From: Flavobacterium celericrescens
GTDB taxonomy: Bacteria > Bacteroidota > Bacteroidia > Flavobacteriales > Flavobacteriaceae
DNA: 64,000 nucleotides
NCBI RefSeq assembly: GCF_011392075.1
Contig: NZ_JAAJBV010000001.1
Location: 186,001-250,000, forward strand
Direction: 5' to 3'
The notes beneath the pieces were generated by a model. It ran no database searches. It had not been told where the DNA came from and worked only from the letters and a program-made list of their open reading frames with translations. The position numbers and the translations under genes are program-made. Below are positions 18,638-26,715 of this stretch, piece after piece; position 1 is the first letter of the stretch, and each line of letters begins with the position of its first letter.

Positions 18638-18659
18638 GTAAGTTTTTTCAAGTATTTCA

Positions 18660-18667
18660 CAAAGATA
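18660..18667 (-). promoter_or_regulatory. -7 box of the DUF5686 gene
   Basis: TATCTTTG on the minus strand matches TAnnTTTG, 22 bases before the ATG at 18637 and just past the frr terminator. Confidence 0.55.
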
Positions 18668-18677
18668 TTTAAAATAA

Positions 18678-18703
18678 AAAATCCCGAGTGTTAATCGGGA
18701 CTT
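18678..18703 (-). terminator. Terminator of the pyrH-frr transcript
   Basis: Arms TCCCGA (18682-18687) and TCGGGA (18695-18700) form a GC-rich stem followed on the minus strand by a T run, 8 bp after the frr stop. Confidence 0.85.
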
Positions 18704-18707
18704 AAAT

Positions 18708-19271
18708 TTATACTTTCATGATTTCAGCTTCTTTCACTGCTAAAAGTTCATCTATTTTCTTGATGAAAGAATCGGTTAATTTTTGCACATCTTCTTCAGC
18801 TTTTTTACAAATATCTTCAGCCGTTCCGTCTTTCTCTTCTTTTTTGATATCTGAATTAGCATCTTTTCGGTGGTTTCTAATTCCAATTTTTGCATCTTCC
18901 GCTTCCGCTTTTGCTTGTTTTACTAAGTCGCGTCTTCTTTCTTCAGTTAATGCTGGAATATTGATAATGATGTTATCTCCGTTGTTCATTGGGTTTAATC
19001 CAAGATTAGCAATCATAATTGCTTTTTCAATAGGATGCAACATGTTTTTTTCCCAAGGAGTTACAGTCAATGTTCTTGCATCTGGCGCATTAATATTTGC
19101 TACTTGAGATAATGGTGTTTGTGAACCATAATAATCTACAAAAACACCACCCAACATTTGAGGTGAGGCTTTTCCAGCTCTAATATTTAAAAATTCTTTC
19201 TCTAAATGAGCAACCGAGCCTATCATAGCTTCTTTTGCACTGTCTAAAATAAAGTTAATTTCTTCTGTCAT
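18708..19271 (-). CDS. frr: Ribosome recycling factor
   Basis: The 187-residue protein splits post-termination ribosomes together with EF-G. Family hallmarks are present: the N-terminal helix with LNIRAGKASP, the middle domain, VTPWEKNMLHPIEKAIM, and the C-terminal helices with LTEERRRDLVKQAK and IRNHRKDAN. Length is normal (about 185). It follows pyrH on the same strand across a 107-bp repeat-rich spacer, the standard pyrH-frr order. Confidence 0.97.
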   Translation of the reverse strand: MTEEINFILDSAKEAMIGSVAHLEKEFLNIRAGKASPQMLGGVFVDYYGSQTPLSQVANINAPDARTLTVTPWEKNMLHPIEKAIMIANLGLNPMNNGDNIIINIPALTEERRRDLVKQAKAEAEDAKIGIRNHRKDANSDIKKEEKDGTAEDICKKAEEDVQKLTDSFIKKIDELLAVKEAEIMKV

Positions 19272-19277
19272 CTCTCT

Positions 19278-19379
19278 TTGGATTTTTAGATTGTTGGATT
19301 TTTAGATTTTCAGAATGTATAAATAACCAGATTTTAAAAGTCTAATTATCTAATATTCTATAAAGTCTAATTATCTAAT
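19278..19379. repeat. Short-word direct repeats in the pyrH-frr spacer
   Basis: A 15-bp word TTGGATTTTTAGATT occurs at 19278-19292 and 19294-19308, and an 18-bp word starting AAAGTCTAATTATCTAAT occurs at 19337-19354 and 19362-19379, the latter running into the pyrH stop codon. No start codon, promoter box or terminator is evident in the spacer. Confidence 0.75.
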
Positions 19380-20086
19380 TATATTGTTACAGTTGTTCCG
19401 ATAGTTTCTCCCTCACATACTTTTAATAAATTACCATCTTTATTCATGTCAAACACAATAATTGGTAACTTATTTTCTTGACTTAATGTAAATGCAGTAG
19501 TATCCATTACATTTAATCCTTTTGCTAACACATCTTCAAATGAGATATAATCAAATTTAACTGCGTCAGCATTTTTTTCTGGATCAGATGTATACACACC
19601 ATCTACTCGAGTTCCTTTTAAAATTACATCAGCACCTACTTCAATTCCTCTTAAAACGGCTGCAGTATCTGTTGTAAAATAAGGATTTCCAGTTCCAGCA
19701 CCAAAAATTACGATTCTTCCTTTTTCTAAATGACGAGTGGCTCTTCTTTTGATATAAGGTTCAGCAATTGCTTCAATTTTTAAAGCTGTTTGTAAGCGTG
19801 TTTGCATTCCAGCTTCTTCCAACGCGCCTTGTAATGCCATTCCATTGATAACTGTTGCTAGCATTCCCATATAATCACCTTGCACTCTGTCCATTCCGTT
19901 GCTTGCGCCAGCGACACCTCTAAAAATGTTTCCACCACCAATAACGATAGCAATTTCAACGCCTTTATCATGAATTTGTTTTATCTCTGCAGCATATTCA
20001 GCCAAACGTTGTGGGTCGATACCATATTGTCTTTCACCCATTAAAGCTTCACCACTTAATTTTAGAAGAATTCTTTTGTACTTCAT
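19379..20086 (-). CDS. pyrH: Uridylate kinase (UMP kinase)
   Basis: The enzyme phosphorylates UMP to UDP in pyrimidine synthesis and acts as a hexamer of the amino-acid-kinase fold. I chose the ATG at 20086 (235 residues) over a TTG eight codons upstream, because [14 protein letters not shown] directly after it is the conserved N terminus and a -7 box overlaps the longer start. Other blocks: [26 protein letters not shown], and the nucleotide-binding [16 protein letters not shown]. It heads the pyrH-frr transcript. Confidence 0.96.
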   Translation of the reverse strand: MKYKRILLKLSGEALMGERQYGIDPQRLAEYAAEIKQIHDKGVEIAIVIGGGNIFRGVAGASNGMDRVQGDYMGMLATVINGMALQGALEEAGMQTRLQTALKIEAIAEPYIKRRATRHLEKGRIVIFGAGTGNPYFTTDTAAVLRGIEVGADVILKGTRVDGVYTSDPEKNADAVKFDYISFEDVLAKGLNVMDTTAFTLSQENKLPIIVFDMNKDGNLLKVCEGETIGTTVTI

Positions 20087-20107
20087 TTGTTGTATTGATT
20101 TGTTGTG

Positions 20108-20115
20108 CAAATATA
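20108..20115 (-). promoter_or_regulatory. -7 box of pyrH
   Basis: TATATTTG on the minus strand lies 21 bases before the pyrH ATG at 20086. It overlaps the alternative TTG start, which argues against that start. Confidence 0.55.
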
Positions 20116-20152
20116 GTTAAATAGCTTTTTTCTAAAAAAAATGTTTTAACAA

Positions 20153-20941
20153 TTATAAAGACAAATTTTCAAAAGCTTTTTTTGCTTCATTATATCCAAT
20201 TTCAAATATCAAATCCATTTTATTCTTATTGGTTTCAAAAGTGCTAAAATTAGTCAATTCTTTTGGCTCAATAATTAAATCACAATGATTGAATTTTTGA
20301 AGATTAGAATTAGCAGTTAATAATTCCAAAGCTCTATAAGTTACAGATTTTATTGACCGTAATTGTGTTGCTTCCAAATTTTGAATTGGACTCACATAAA
20401 CTCCAATAATAGAATCACACTTTCCTTGTAATAAGTCCGCTGGAAAATGATTCAAAATACCACCATCGCTATATAATTTTTCCTTAATAATATAGGGTGA
20501 AATCATTCCCGGTACTGCCGTAGAAGCAAGTACTGCATCAACAACTTTAGTGTCGGGATTAAAAATCTTGAGTTTTCCTTTTACCATATCGGTAGCGGTA
20601 ACATACATTGGAATATTCAATTCACCTAAAGTAGTAGCCCCAAATACTTCATCAAAATATTTTTTAAATGATTCCGAGTCAACTATACCCGCTTTTTTAA
20701 ATGTAAAATGTTTCCAATGAAAAAAGTAGATTGACTTAAAAAAATCTAAAATTTCTTCTGGTTTTTTACCATAAGCATACATAGTCCCTACAATAGCACC
20801 AGCGCTTGAACCTGCAATGCATGAAGGTGTTATTTCTTGTTCTGATAAAAACTTTAAAACACCTGCATGAGCAATTCCTTTTGAACCACCACCAGAAAGT
20901 GCTAATCCGATTGATTTTGAAGCTAAATCCATGTGTAACAT
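20153..20941 (-). CDS. Patatin-like phospholipase
   Basis: The 262-residue protein has the patatin Ser-Asp dyad: oxyanion-hole glycines GGGSKG (17-22), nucleophile Ser46 in GSSAG (44-48), and Asp159 in SDGG. There is no signal peptide, so it is cytoplasmic or attached to the inner face of the membrane, and it likely hydrolyses acyl esters of phospholipids. A second ATG three codons in (20932) is an equally good start. It is divergent from the thioredoxin-like gene. Confidence 0.9.
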   Translation of the reverse strand: MLHMDLASKSIGLALSGGGSKGIAHAGVLKFLSEQEITPSCIAGSSAGAIVGTMYAYGKKPEEILDFFKSIYFFHWKHFTFKKAGIVDSESFKKYFDEVFGATTLGELNIPMYVTATDMVKGKLKIFNPDTKVVDAVLASTAVPGMISPYIIKEKLYSDGGILNHFPADLLQGKCDSIIGVYVSPIQNLEATQLRSIKSVTYRALELLTANSNLQKFNHCDLIIEPKELTNFSTFETNKNKMDLIFEIGYNEAKKAFENLSL

Positions 20942-20958
20942 TTCTTACATTTAATTTC

Positions 20959-20978
20959 CAAAATTAGACTTAAATTTG
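20959..20978. promoter_or_regulatory. Divergent -7 boxes between patatin and thioredoxin-like genes
   Basis: TAATTTTG on the minus strand (20959-20966) serves the patatin gene, and TAAATTTG on the plus strand (20971-20978) serves the thioredoxin-like gene. The boxes are only four bases apart, so polymerase binding in the two directions probably excludes each other. Confidence 0.5.
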
Positions 20979-20996
20979 CCAAATAAAGTTAATAAG

Positions 20997-21602
20997 ATGA
21001 TAAATACAATTCAACAAACGTTACAAAATAGTTTTTCTTATACCGAATATAGAAATTTAGCTTCTGAATTGATTGCTCAAGGAAAATCAACAGGTCATGA
21101 ACAATCTGAAGATTTATTACACTATTCTGAATTGAATGAAGCAAGAATGAATCGTTTAGAAAAAACTATTACTATTGCTGATGAAGTAAAAACCAAGTTA
21201 GAAAATTTAGACAAAAACTATATTTGGCTAGTATTAGCAGAAAGTTGGTGTGGAGATGCTGCTCAAATTTTACCTGTCATCTATAAAATGAGTGAAGCAT
21301 CAGAAAAAATTGATTTAAAAATTGCTTTGCGAGATGATAATGATATCTTAATGCAACAATTTTTAACAAATGGCGGCAGAGCAATTCCTAAATTAATAGT
21401 TTTAGACGCAACTACTTTAGAAGTTATTGCAGATTGGGGACCAAGACCACACGGTGCTAAACAATTAATCCTTGACTATAAAGCAACTCATGGAATAGTT
21501 GACGAAAACGCAAAAATAGCGTTGCAAAAATGGTATTTACTTGATAAAGGAACAGAAATACAAAACGAAATTATTGCTTTATTTGAAAGTGTTTTAGCGT
21601 AA
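20997..21602 (+). CDS. Thioredoxin-family protein with CGDA active-site variant
   Basis: The ATG at 20997 gives 201 residues; the TTG at 20976 overlaps the -7 box and is rejected. The core has a thioredoxin fold: strand YIWLVLAES, then WCGDAAQILP (84-93), where the second Cys of the usual WCxxC is Ala, and the cis-Pro region GGRAIPKLIVLD. With one Cys it cannot be a normal disulfide oxidoreductase; such proteins act as monothiol reductases or chaperone-like partners. No signal peptide, so cytoplasmic. The 3' end overlaps that of the convergent YiiX gene. Confidence 0.8.
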   Translation: MINTIQQTLQNSFSYTEYRNLASELIAQGKSTGHEQSEDLLHYSELNEARMNRLEKTITIADEVKTKLENLDKNYIWLVLAESWCGDAAQILPVIYKMSEASEKIDLKIALRDDNDILMQQFLTNGGRAIPKLIVLDATTLEVIADWGPRPHGAKQLILDYKATHGIVDENAKIALQKWYLLDKGTEIQNEIIALFESVLA

Positions 21603-22217
21603 AGTTCCGATTATTTTTAGTTTGTTTGAAGTGGAAATTCCACCAGGATTACAACCAAGTTGTCCTTCTGGGATTTCCATTTTTAGTTTTTCATAATAGT
21701 CGACCCAAACTTCAAAATACTCATTTGATTTTGGCGATTTGAACGTCATCGGAAATAAATCAAACAAAGGTTTTTGGTATGAATGAAGAAATGCATCATA
21801 AATTAATTCCGAACAATAATATTTTCCATTGTTATACAAATATTCATCATCATAAGGCACACCAACTTGTTGCAATGAAAATGAAACTGCCTCTGGAATA
21901 TATTTTCTGTATTTTCGTTTTAATCTTCCCACAAACATTTCATCTGTCGTATAGGTTTTAAAAGTATCGTAAGGTGTAATTTTCACTTCTTTACCTGAAG
22001 CTTCAATTACGAAAACAGAATCGTTTTTAATATAAACCATTCCTAAATGGCTAAAATCTTTTCCTTGATAACCTGCTGTAACTTCATTAATCGCTTCACA
22101 AAGTGGGCCGCAATTCATAGATTGAAATAATATATCACCCGTTTTGAGTTTCACATTTTGAGCAAAACCAAATTGAATAAAAGAAAGAATTAATATTAAA
22201 ACTTTATTTTTCATCAT
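21594..22217 (-). CDS. YiiX/YebB-like secreted NlpC/P60-type cysteine hydrolase
   Basis: The 207-residue protein has a signal peptide (to GFAQ, residue 20) and the circularly permuted papain-like fold of the YiiX group: GDILFQ near 27-32, catalytic His57 in FSHLGMVY, and catalytic Cys135 in KYYCSELIYDAF. It should act in the periplasm on peptide or lipid amide bonds, possibly in cell-wall material. Its ATG overlaps the truB end by 14 bases, tying it to the envelope operon ftsX-DUF3098-uppP-truB. Confidence 0.85.
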   Translation of the reverse strand: MMKNKVLILILSFIQFGFAQNVKLKTGDILFQSMNCGPLCEAINEVTAGYQGKDFSHLGMVYIKNDSVFVIEASGKEVKITPYDTFKTYTTDEMFVGRLKRKYRKYIPEAVSFSLQQVGVPYDDEYLYNNGKYYCSELIYDAFLHSYQKPLFDLFPMTFKSPKSNEYFEVWVDYYEKLKMEIPEGQLGCNPGGISTSNKLKIIGTLR

Positions 22218-22905
22218 TTATCTTTTTTTCAAAATCTGCTGGAGAAACTGCATTTTCTACATTATAGCCTCCAATTTTGGTACGACGAAGCTTCGATAAA
22301 TGCCCGCCAGATTGCAATGCTAAGCCAAAATCATATGCTAATGAGCGAATATAAGTTCCTTTACTACATTTTACTCTAAAATCTACTTCAGGAAGTTGTA
22401 CTCGTGTGATTTCAAATTCGTAAATAGTAGTTTTTCTCGATTGAATTTCTACCTCCTCACCTGCTCTTGCGTGTTCATACAAACGTTTTCCATCTTTTTT
22501 AATAGCGGAAAAAACTGGTGGCTTTTGGTCTATTTCACCAAGAAATTGATTTGTAGTTTCTAAAATTATAGCTTCTGTGATGTGATTTGTTGGAAAAGTT
22601 GCATCAACTTCGGTTTCTAAATCATAGGATGGCGTTGTAGCACCTAAAACAATAGTCCCGGTATATTCTTTAACCTGTGCCTGAATTTCAGTAATTTTTT
22701 TAGTGAATTTACCCGTACAAATAATCAATAAACCTGTAGCTAATGGATCTAAAGTTCCTGCATGACCTATTTTAAATTTCTTTGGTAAATCGTATTTGCG
22801 TTTTAAAATGTATTTTAATTTATTTACCGCTTGAAAAGATGACCAAGTCAAGGGTTTGTCTATTAAAATAACTTCTCCTTCTAAAAAATCTGTTGCTGTT
22901 TTCAA
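22204..22905 (-). CDS. truB: tRNA pseudouridine-55 synthase
   Basis: The 233-residue enzyme makes pseudouridine 55 in the T loop of tRNAs. The catalytic Asp53 is in GHAGTLDPLATGLL, and the family blocks YTGTIVLGATTPSYD, PPVFSAIKKDGKRLYE and CSKGTYIRSLAYD are present. The short C terminus without a PUA domain is usual for Bacteroidota TruB. It lies 4 bp after uppP. Confidence 0.95.
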   Translation of the reverse strand: MKTATDFLEGEVILIDKPLTWSSFQAVNKLKYILKRKYDLPKKFKIGHAGTLDPLATGLLIICTGKFTKKITEIQAQVKEYTGTIVLGATTPSYDLETEVDATFPTNHITEAIILETTNQFLGEIDQKPPVFSAIKKDGKRLYEHARAGEEVEIQSRKTTIYEFEITRVQLPEVDFRVKCSKGTYIRSLAYDFGLALQSGGHLSKLRRTKIGGYNVENAVSPADFEKKINDEK

Positions 22906-22909
22906 AGTC

Positions 22910-23719
22910 TTATTTGTTTAATGAAAAATAAGCTAACAATATCATTCCAGCTATAATTCTATAATAACCCCAAGGCTTAAAACCATACTTTTTAATAATT
23001 CCTATGAAGAATTTTATGGCAATAATAGCAACAATAAAAGCGACAATATTACCAATAAAAAAAAGTTTTAAATTATCATTTGATTGTGTCAACAATTCGT
23101 ATCCTTTTAATTGAGAAACTTCATATGTTTTTAAAAATAAAGAATATGTAGTAACTGCTAACATCGTTGGCACTGCTAGAAAAAATGAAAACTCAGCAGC
23201 TGTTTCACGAGTCAATCCTTGTTGCATTCCACCAATTATGGAAGCTGCAGAACGACTTGTTCCAGGCATCATGGCTAAACATTGCCATATACCAATATTT
23301 ATAGCTTTTTTTACAGTAATTCCTTCTTCATTTACAATTGTAGGATTGTTAAATCTTCCATCGATAAATAATAATACAATTCCACCTATAATTAACATTA
23401 TCGCAATTGGAATTGGATTTCCTAGAATCGCATCTATTTTATCATCAAATATTTTTCCTAAAACTAAAGCTGGAAGTACAGCACAAGCCAATTTGATATA
23501 AAAGTTAATTTTTGAAAAATCGAAAAACTTTTTCCAGTATAAAACAACCACAGCTAAAATGGCACCAAACTGAATTGAGACTTGAAATAATTTCACAAAA
23601 TCATCTTCTTGAATCCCAAAAAAAGAACTAGTGAAAATCATATGAGCTGTTGAAGAAACGGGTAAATATTCTGTCAACCCTTCAACTATTGCAATAAGTA
23701 TTGCTTGTAAATAATCCAT
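22910..23719 (-). CDS. uppP: Undecaprenyl-diphosphate phosphatase
   Basis: The 269-residue integral membrane enzyme (BacA family) removes one phosphate from undecaprenyl diphosphate to recycle the lipid carrier for peptidoglycan and other envelope glycans. Both signature loops are present: EGLTEYLPVSSTAH (13-26) and PGTSRSA (152-158), with about eight membrane spans. It is in the ftsX-DUF3098-uppP-truB cluster, so carrier recycling is grouped with division. Confidence 0.96.
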   Translation of the reverse strand: MDYLQAILIAIVEGLTEYLPVSSTAHMIFTSSFFGIQEDDFVKLFQVSIQFGAILAVVVLYWKKFFDFSKINFYIKLACAVLPALVLGKIFDDKIDAILGNPIPIAIMLIIGGIVLLFIDGRFNNPTIVNEEGITVKKAINIGIWQCLAMMPGTSRSAASIIGGMQQGLTRETAAEFSFFLAVPTMLAVTTYSLFLKTYEVSQLKGYELLTQSNDNLKLFFIGNIVAFIVAIIAIKFFIGIIKKYGFKPWGYYRIIAGMILLAYFSLNK

Positions 23720-23785
23720 GCTTGATAGTGATTAGTGAAATGTAAAAAAGTGAAGCGTAAAAAGCTAATTACTATTCTGTTTTCA

Positions 23786-24019
23786 CTATTTACTTTTTTT
23801 AAGAATAGAATAAATCGTAATTCCGAATCCAAGTAAGACTACAGTTGGAGCCAAACGGATTCTTCTGAAATTAAACATCTCCTTATTATAAACATTTGGA
23901 TCATCGCTTCCACCACCACTCATTAAAATAAATCCAAGTGCGATTACAGCCAATCCAACCAAAAGAATTTTGTAGTTTACTTTATCAAAAAGAAATTCGG
24001 GTTTGTTATTATTTTCCAT
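23786..24019 (-). CDS. DUF3098 small membrane protein
   Basis: The 77-residue protein has two membrane spans (about 17-36 and 57-73) separated by a short loop with GGGSDDPNVYNKEMFNFRRI, the DUF3098 pattern. Such proteins sit between ftsX and uppP in many Bacteroidota, which suggests an accessory role in division or wall recycling. That role is inferred from location only. It begins 25 bp after ftsX. Confidence 0.85.
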   Translation of the reverse strand: MENNNKPEFLFDKVNYKILLVGLAVIALGFILMSGGGSDDPNVYNKEMFNFRRIRLAPTVVLLGFGITIYSILKKSK

Positions 24020-24044
24020 TTTTATATTTTTAATTCACTGAAAC

Positions 24045-24920
24045 CTAATAAAGGTCATCTGTTTTTAAGTTTAAGAAACGTTGTGTTGCAAAATAAGTAC
24101 TAATTGAAGTAATAATAATTCCTACTACTAATACTCCAAAAATTACAATTCCAATAGAAGCATAATCTTTAGCAATTCCTAAACTTGGAAATAAACCATC
24201 TACATAAATTACAACACCAATTAGTCCAATAATTGCTAAAGCCGAACCAATTAATCCTAATTTAATACTAGTCCAAATGAAAGGTTTTCTGATGAATGAT
24301 TTAGTTGCACCAACCATCTGCATTGTTTTAATAGAAAATCGGTGCGAATATACAGAAAGACGTAATGAACTATTAATCAATAACATTGCAACAACCGTTA
24401 AAACGCCGCTGATGATTAAAATCCAAAAACTGATTTCTTTTACATTATTGTTTACTAAATCTACTAATTGTTTGTCGTAAATAATTTCGGTAACCATTTC
24501 ATTTTTACGAATTGTACGCTCAATTTTTTTGATACTATCGGCATTTACATAATCCCCTTTTAAGTGAATATCAAATGAATTTTGTAGCGGATTAAATCCT
24601 AAAAACTCCATAAAATCTTTACCTACAATATCAACGTTATTTTTAGCAGCGCTGTCTTTATGGACAAATGCATAATCTTTGATGAATTTGGCGTTTTTCA
24701 TTTCTACATCAAAAGCACTTAACAGACTATCATTGGCTTCATTATTAAAGAAAACCGTCATGGGTATATTTTCTTTAAAATCATCCGATATTTTTTTAGA
24801 ATTAATTACAAACAAACCTAATGTTCCCAAAAGGAATAAAACTAAAAAGATACTTAAAACTACCGAAAAGTAAGACGAAATTAAACGTCGCTTGTTGTAA
24901 TTTTCAAATGATGATGCCAT
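24045..24920 (-). CDS. ftsX: Cell division permease-like protein FtsX
   Basis: The 291-residue protein has the FtsX layout: a short cytoplasmic N terminus, span 1 (about 17-37), a periplasmic domain (about 40-165), and three more spans, with a cytoplasmic coupling loop RFSIKTMQMVGATKSFIRKPF characteristic of the family. With the ATPase FtsE it controls peptidoglycan hydrolases at the septum. ftsE is not adjacent, which is usual in this phylum. It heads the envelope cluster. Confidence 0.93.
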   Translation of the reverse strand: MASSFENYNKRRLISSYFSVVLSIFLVLFLLGTLGLFVINSKKISDDFKENIPMTVFFNNEANDSLLSAFDVEMKNAKFIKDYAFVHKDSAAKNNVDIVGKDFMEFLGFNPLQNSFDIHLKGDYVNADSIKKIERTIRKNEMVTEIIYDKQLVDLVNNNVKEISFWILIISGVLTVVAMLLINSSLRLSVYSHRFSIKTMQMVGATKSFIRKPFIWTSIKLGLIGSALAIIGLIGVVIYVDGLFPSLGIAKDYASIGIVIFGVLVVGIIITSISTYFATQRFLNLKTDDLY

Positions 24921-25009
24921 AAAAATATATTTAAGCTGTAAAAATAGTAAAGAATTTTTGTTTACACAGAATATAACAACAAAGTTTTAACTTTAGTATT
25001 TATTATCTG

Positions 25010-25017
25010 TAAATTTG
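25010..25017 (+). promoter_or_regulatory. -7 box of the WG-repeat/MORN operon
   Basis: TAAATTTG matches TAnnTTTG and lies 18 bases before the ATG at 25036. It overlaps an upstream in-frame TTG, which supports the ATG as start. Confidence 0.5.
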
Positions 25018-25035
25018 TTTCCAAATATTTATACT

Positions 25036-26712
25036 ATGTCAATCAAAATTAATTTATTTTTTATTGTCTTTCTTCTCAACTATTTTTCGCTATCAGCACA
25101 AGATATTGCAATCCCATATCGCGACGGAAACTTATGGGGAATGTGCAATCCAGAAGGAAAAATAATTATTGAACCTAAATTTGATAAATTAGAATTTCAA
25201 CAAGATTATTCGGCAAATCATGAAATCCTAATTCCAAAAATAAAAGATAAAAGAGGATTGATAAGCAACGGAAAAGTACTTTTTGATGCCATTTATGAAA
25301 ATGTATATGAAAAAAATGGAAATTATGTTTTAATTTCTGAAGACAATAATACTAAGCGAACAGATATTGTAACGCCTGAAGGAAAATCAATTCTTAAAAA
25401 ACCTATTATTCAAATTATTAGTTCTGACAATATAAATGGTTCAATAACCGCTTTTCACATTTTGAATACCGATTATACAGAAAGTATTTTTATCTATGAT
25501 AATATAAATAAATCTATTGCACAATGGCTGTATGAAGATTACCATTCCATCACCATTTTAGACAAACAAAGCAATATGACAAGCGTTGTTTTTGCTGTAA
25601 AAAAATCTGAAAATGATGCTTTAATCACAGAAGCTTGGGATTTTTCAAAATTACCAAAAGAAAAAGTAAAATGTAAAATATTATACAAATCTGAAAACGC
25701 TTATTTGGAACGTTTCATGGAAAAATCATATAAATATAATGATGAATACGGAAGTGGTTCTGGAAGTTATGGTGGCGATGAAGTTGTAGTAATGGAAGAC
25801 ATCAAAGGCGATTATAGTTATGATGTTGTGGCTGAAGCTCCAAGAGAAGAAGATACTTCGCGCAATTACAAACCTTTGACATATTATTCCAACTCTTTTA
25901 AAATTGTAAATAATCAATTAGTATTTGAAACATCCAATCAATATAACCCAAAAGAGAAAAAAACAACCACAACAGTTGATCTTAAAATTCCTGTCACATC
26001 TCTTGAGATTAAAAGCTACTATAACAACGTAAAGAAAAACGATACCATACAATATTTTCAAAATTTTGTAGCCTATAAAAAGAAAGGAAAACAAGGTATA
26101 CTATTTACTTCCGATGTTAAAAAAGCAATTGAATTCGACACCATTTGCAAAACATTTGTAACAATAAATAATTATAGTGATACTGCAGAAATTGTTTTTA
26201 TTGTGGGTAAAAAAGAAAACAAAACCAATCGTTATAAATATAGTTTTTACTCCAATAATAAAGGATTACTTTTTCCTTTTCTATATGATGATTTAACTGC
26301 TTTAAAATTATATTCTAATCAAGGAAATATTACTTATCAATCTCGAATTGATAAAAAATACGGCATCGTTCAAATGAATGGACAAGAATTATTAAAACCC
26401 GAATATGAAGCATTCAAACAACCAAAATATTCATCAACAAGCGCAGTTACTAAATTATACCACTTAAAAAAAGACAATAAATATGGTATGATTTTCCAAA
26501 ATACAAATACCTATAAAATCGAAATAATTGATGCTGTTTTTGACTATGAAATTGACGATATTTATTTAAATTATCCAAAACTGGAATACAGAAAAACAAC
26601 TGAATCTAACCCGAAAGCATTGCCTAAAATCACATTGATTTCATTAAAAGATAAAAATGGAAATTTAAAAGGGTATGCAAATGCAAACGGCACATTATAT
26701 TATAAAAATTAA
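25036..26712 (+). CDS. Secreted WG-repeat-like protein
   Basis: The ATG at 25036 gives 558 residues and a signal peptide ending SLSAQ (about residue 22). WG-like repeat units are visible at the start (LWGMCNPEGKIIIEPKFDKL, then RGLISNGKVLFDAIYENV) and again near the C terminus (KYGIVQMNGQELLKPEYEAF and KYGMIFQNT). Each is a beta-hairpin of the kind that packs into solenoids or propellers for binding. The middle holds a Gly/Ser-rich stretch (GSGSGSYGG) followed by acidic residues. No catalytic motif. Only three bases separate it from the next gene, so the two form an operon. Confidence 0.75.
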   Translation: MSIKINLFFIVFLLNYFSLSAQDIAIPYRDGNLWGMCNPEGKIIIEPKFDKLEFQQDYSANHEILIPKIKDKRGLISNGKVLFDAIYENVYEKNGNYVLISEDNNTKRTDIVTPEGKSILKKPIIQIISSDNINGSITAFHILNTDYTESIFIYDNINKSIAQWLYEDYHSITILDKQSNMTSVVFAVKKSENDALITEAWDFSKLPKEKVKCKILYKSENAYLERFMEKSYKYNDEYGSGSGSYGGDEVVVMEDIKGDYSYDVVAEAPREEDTSRNYKPLTYYSNSFKIVNNQLVFETSNQYNPKEKKTTTTVDLKIPVTSLEIKSYYNNVKKNDTIQYFQNFVAYKKKGKQGILFTSDVKKAIEFDTICKTFVTINNYSDTAEIVFIVGKKENKTNRYKYSFYSNNKGLLFPFLYDDLTALKLYSNQGNITYQSRIDKKYGIVQMNGQELLKPEYEAFKQPKYSSTSAVTKLYHLKKDNKYGMIFQNTNTYKIEIIDAVFDYEIDDIYLNYPKLEYRKTTESNPKALPKITLISLKDKNGNLKGYANANGTLYYKN

Positions 26713-26715
26713 GCC

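Noticed and set aside
18718..19107. Plus-strand open frame of 129 codons antisense to frr
   Set aside because: It overlaps the conserved recycling factor fully and consists of the Ser/Phe/Ile-rich pattern typical of antisense frames.
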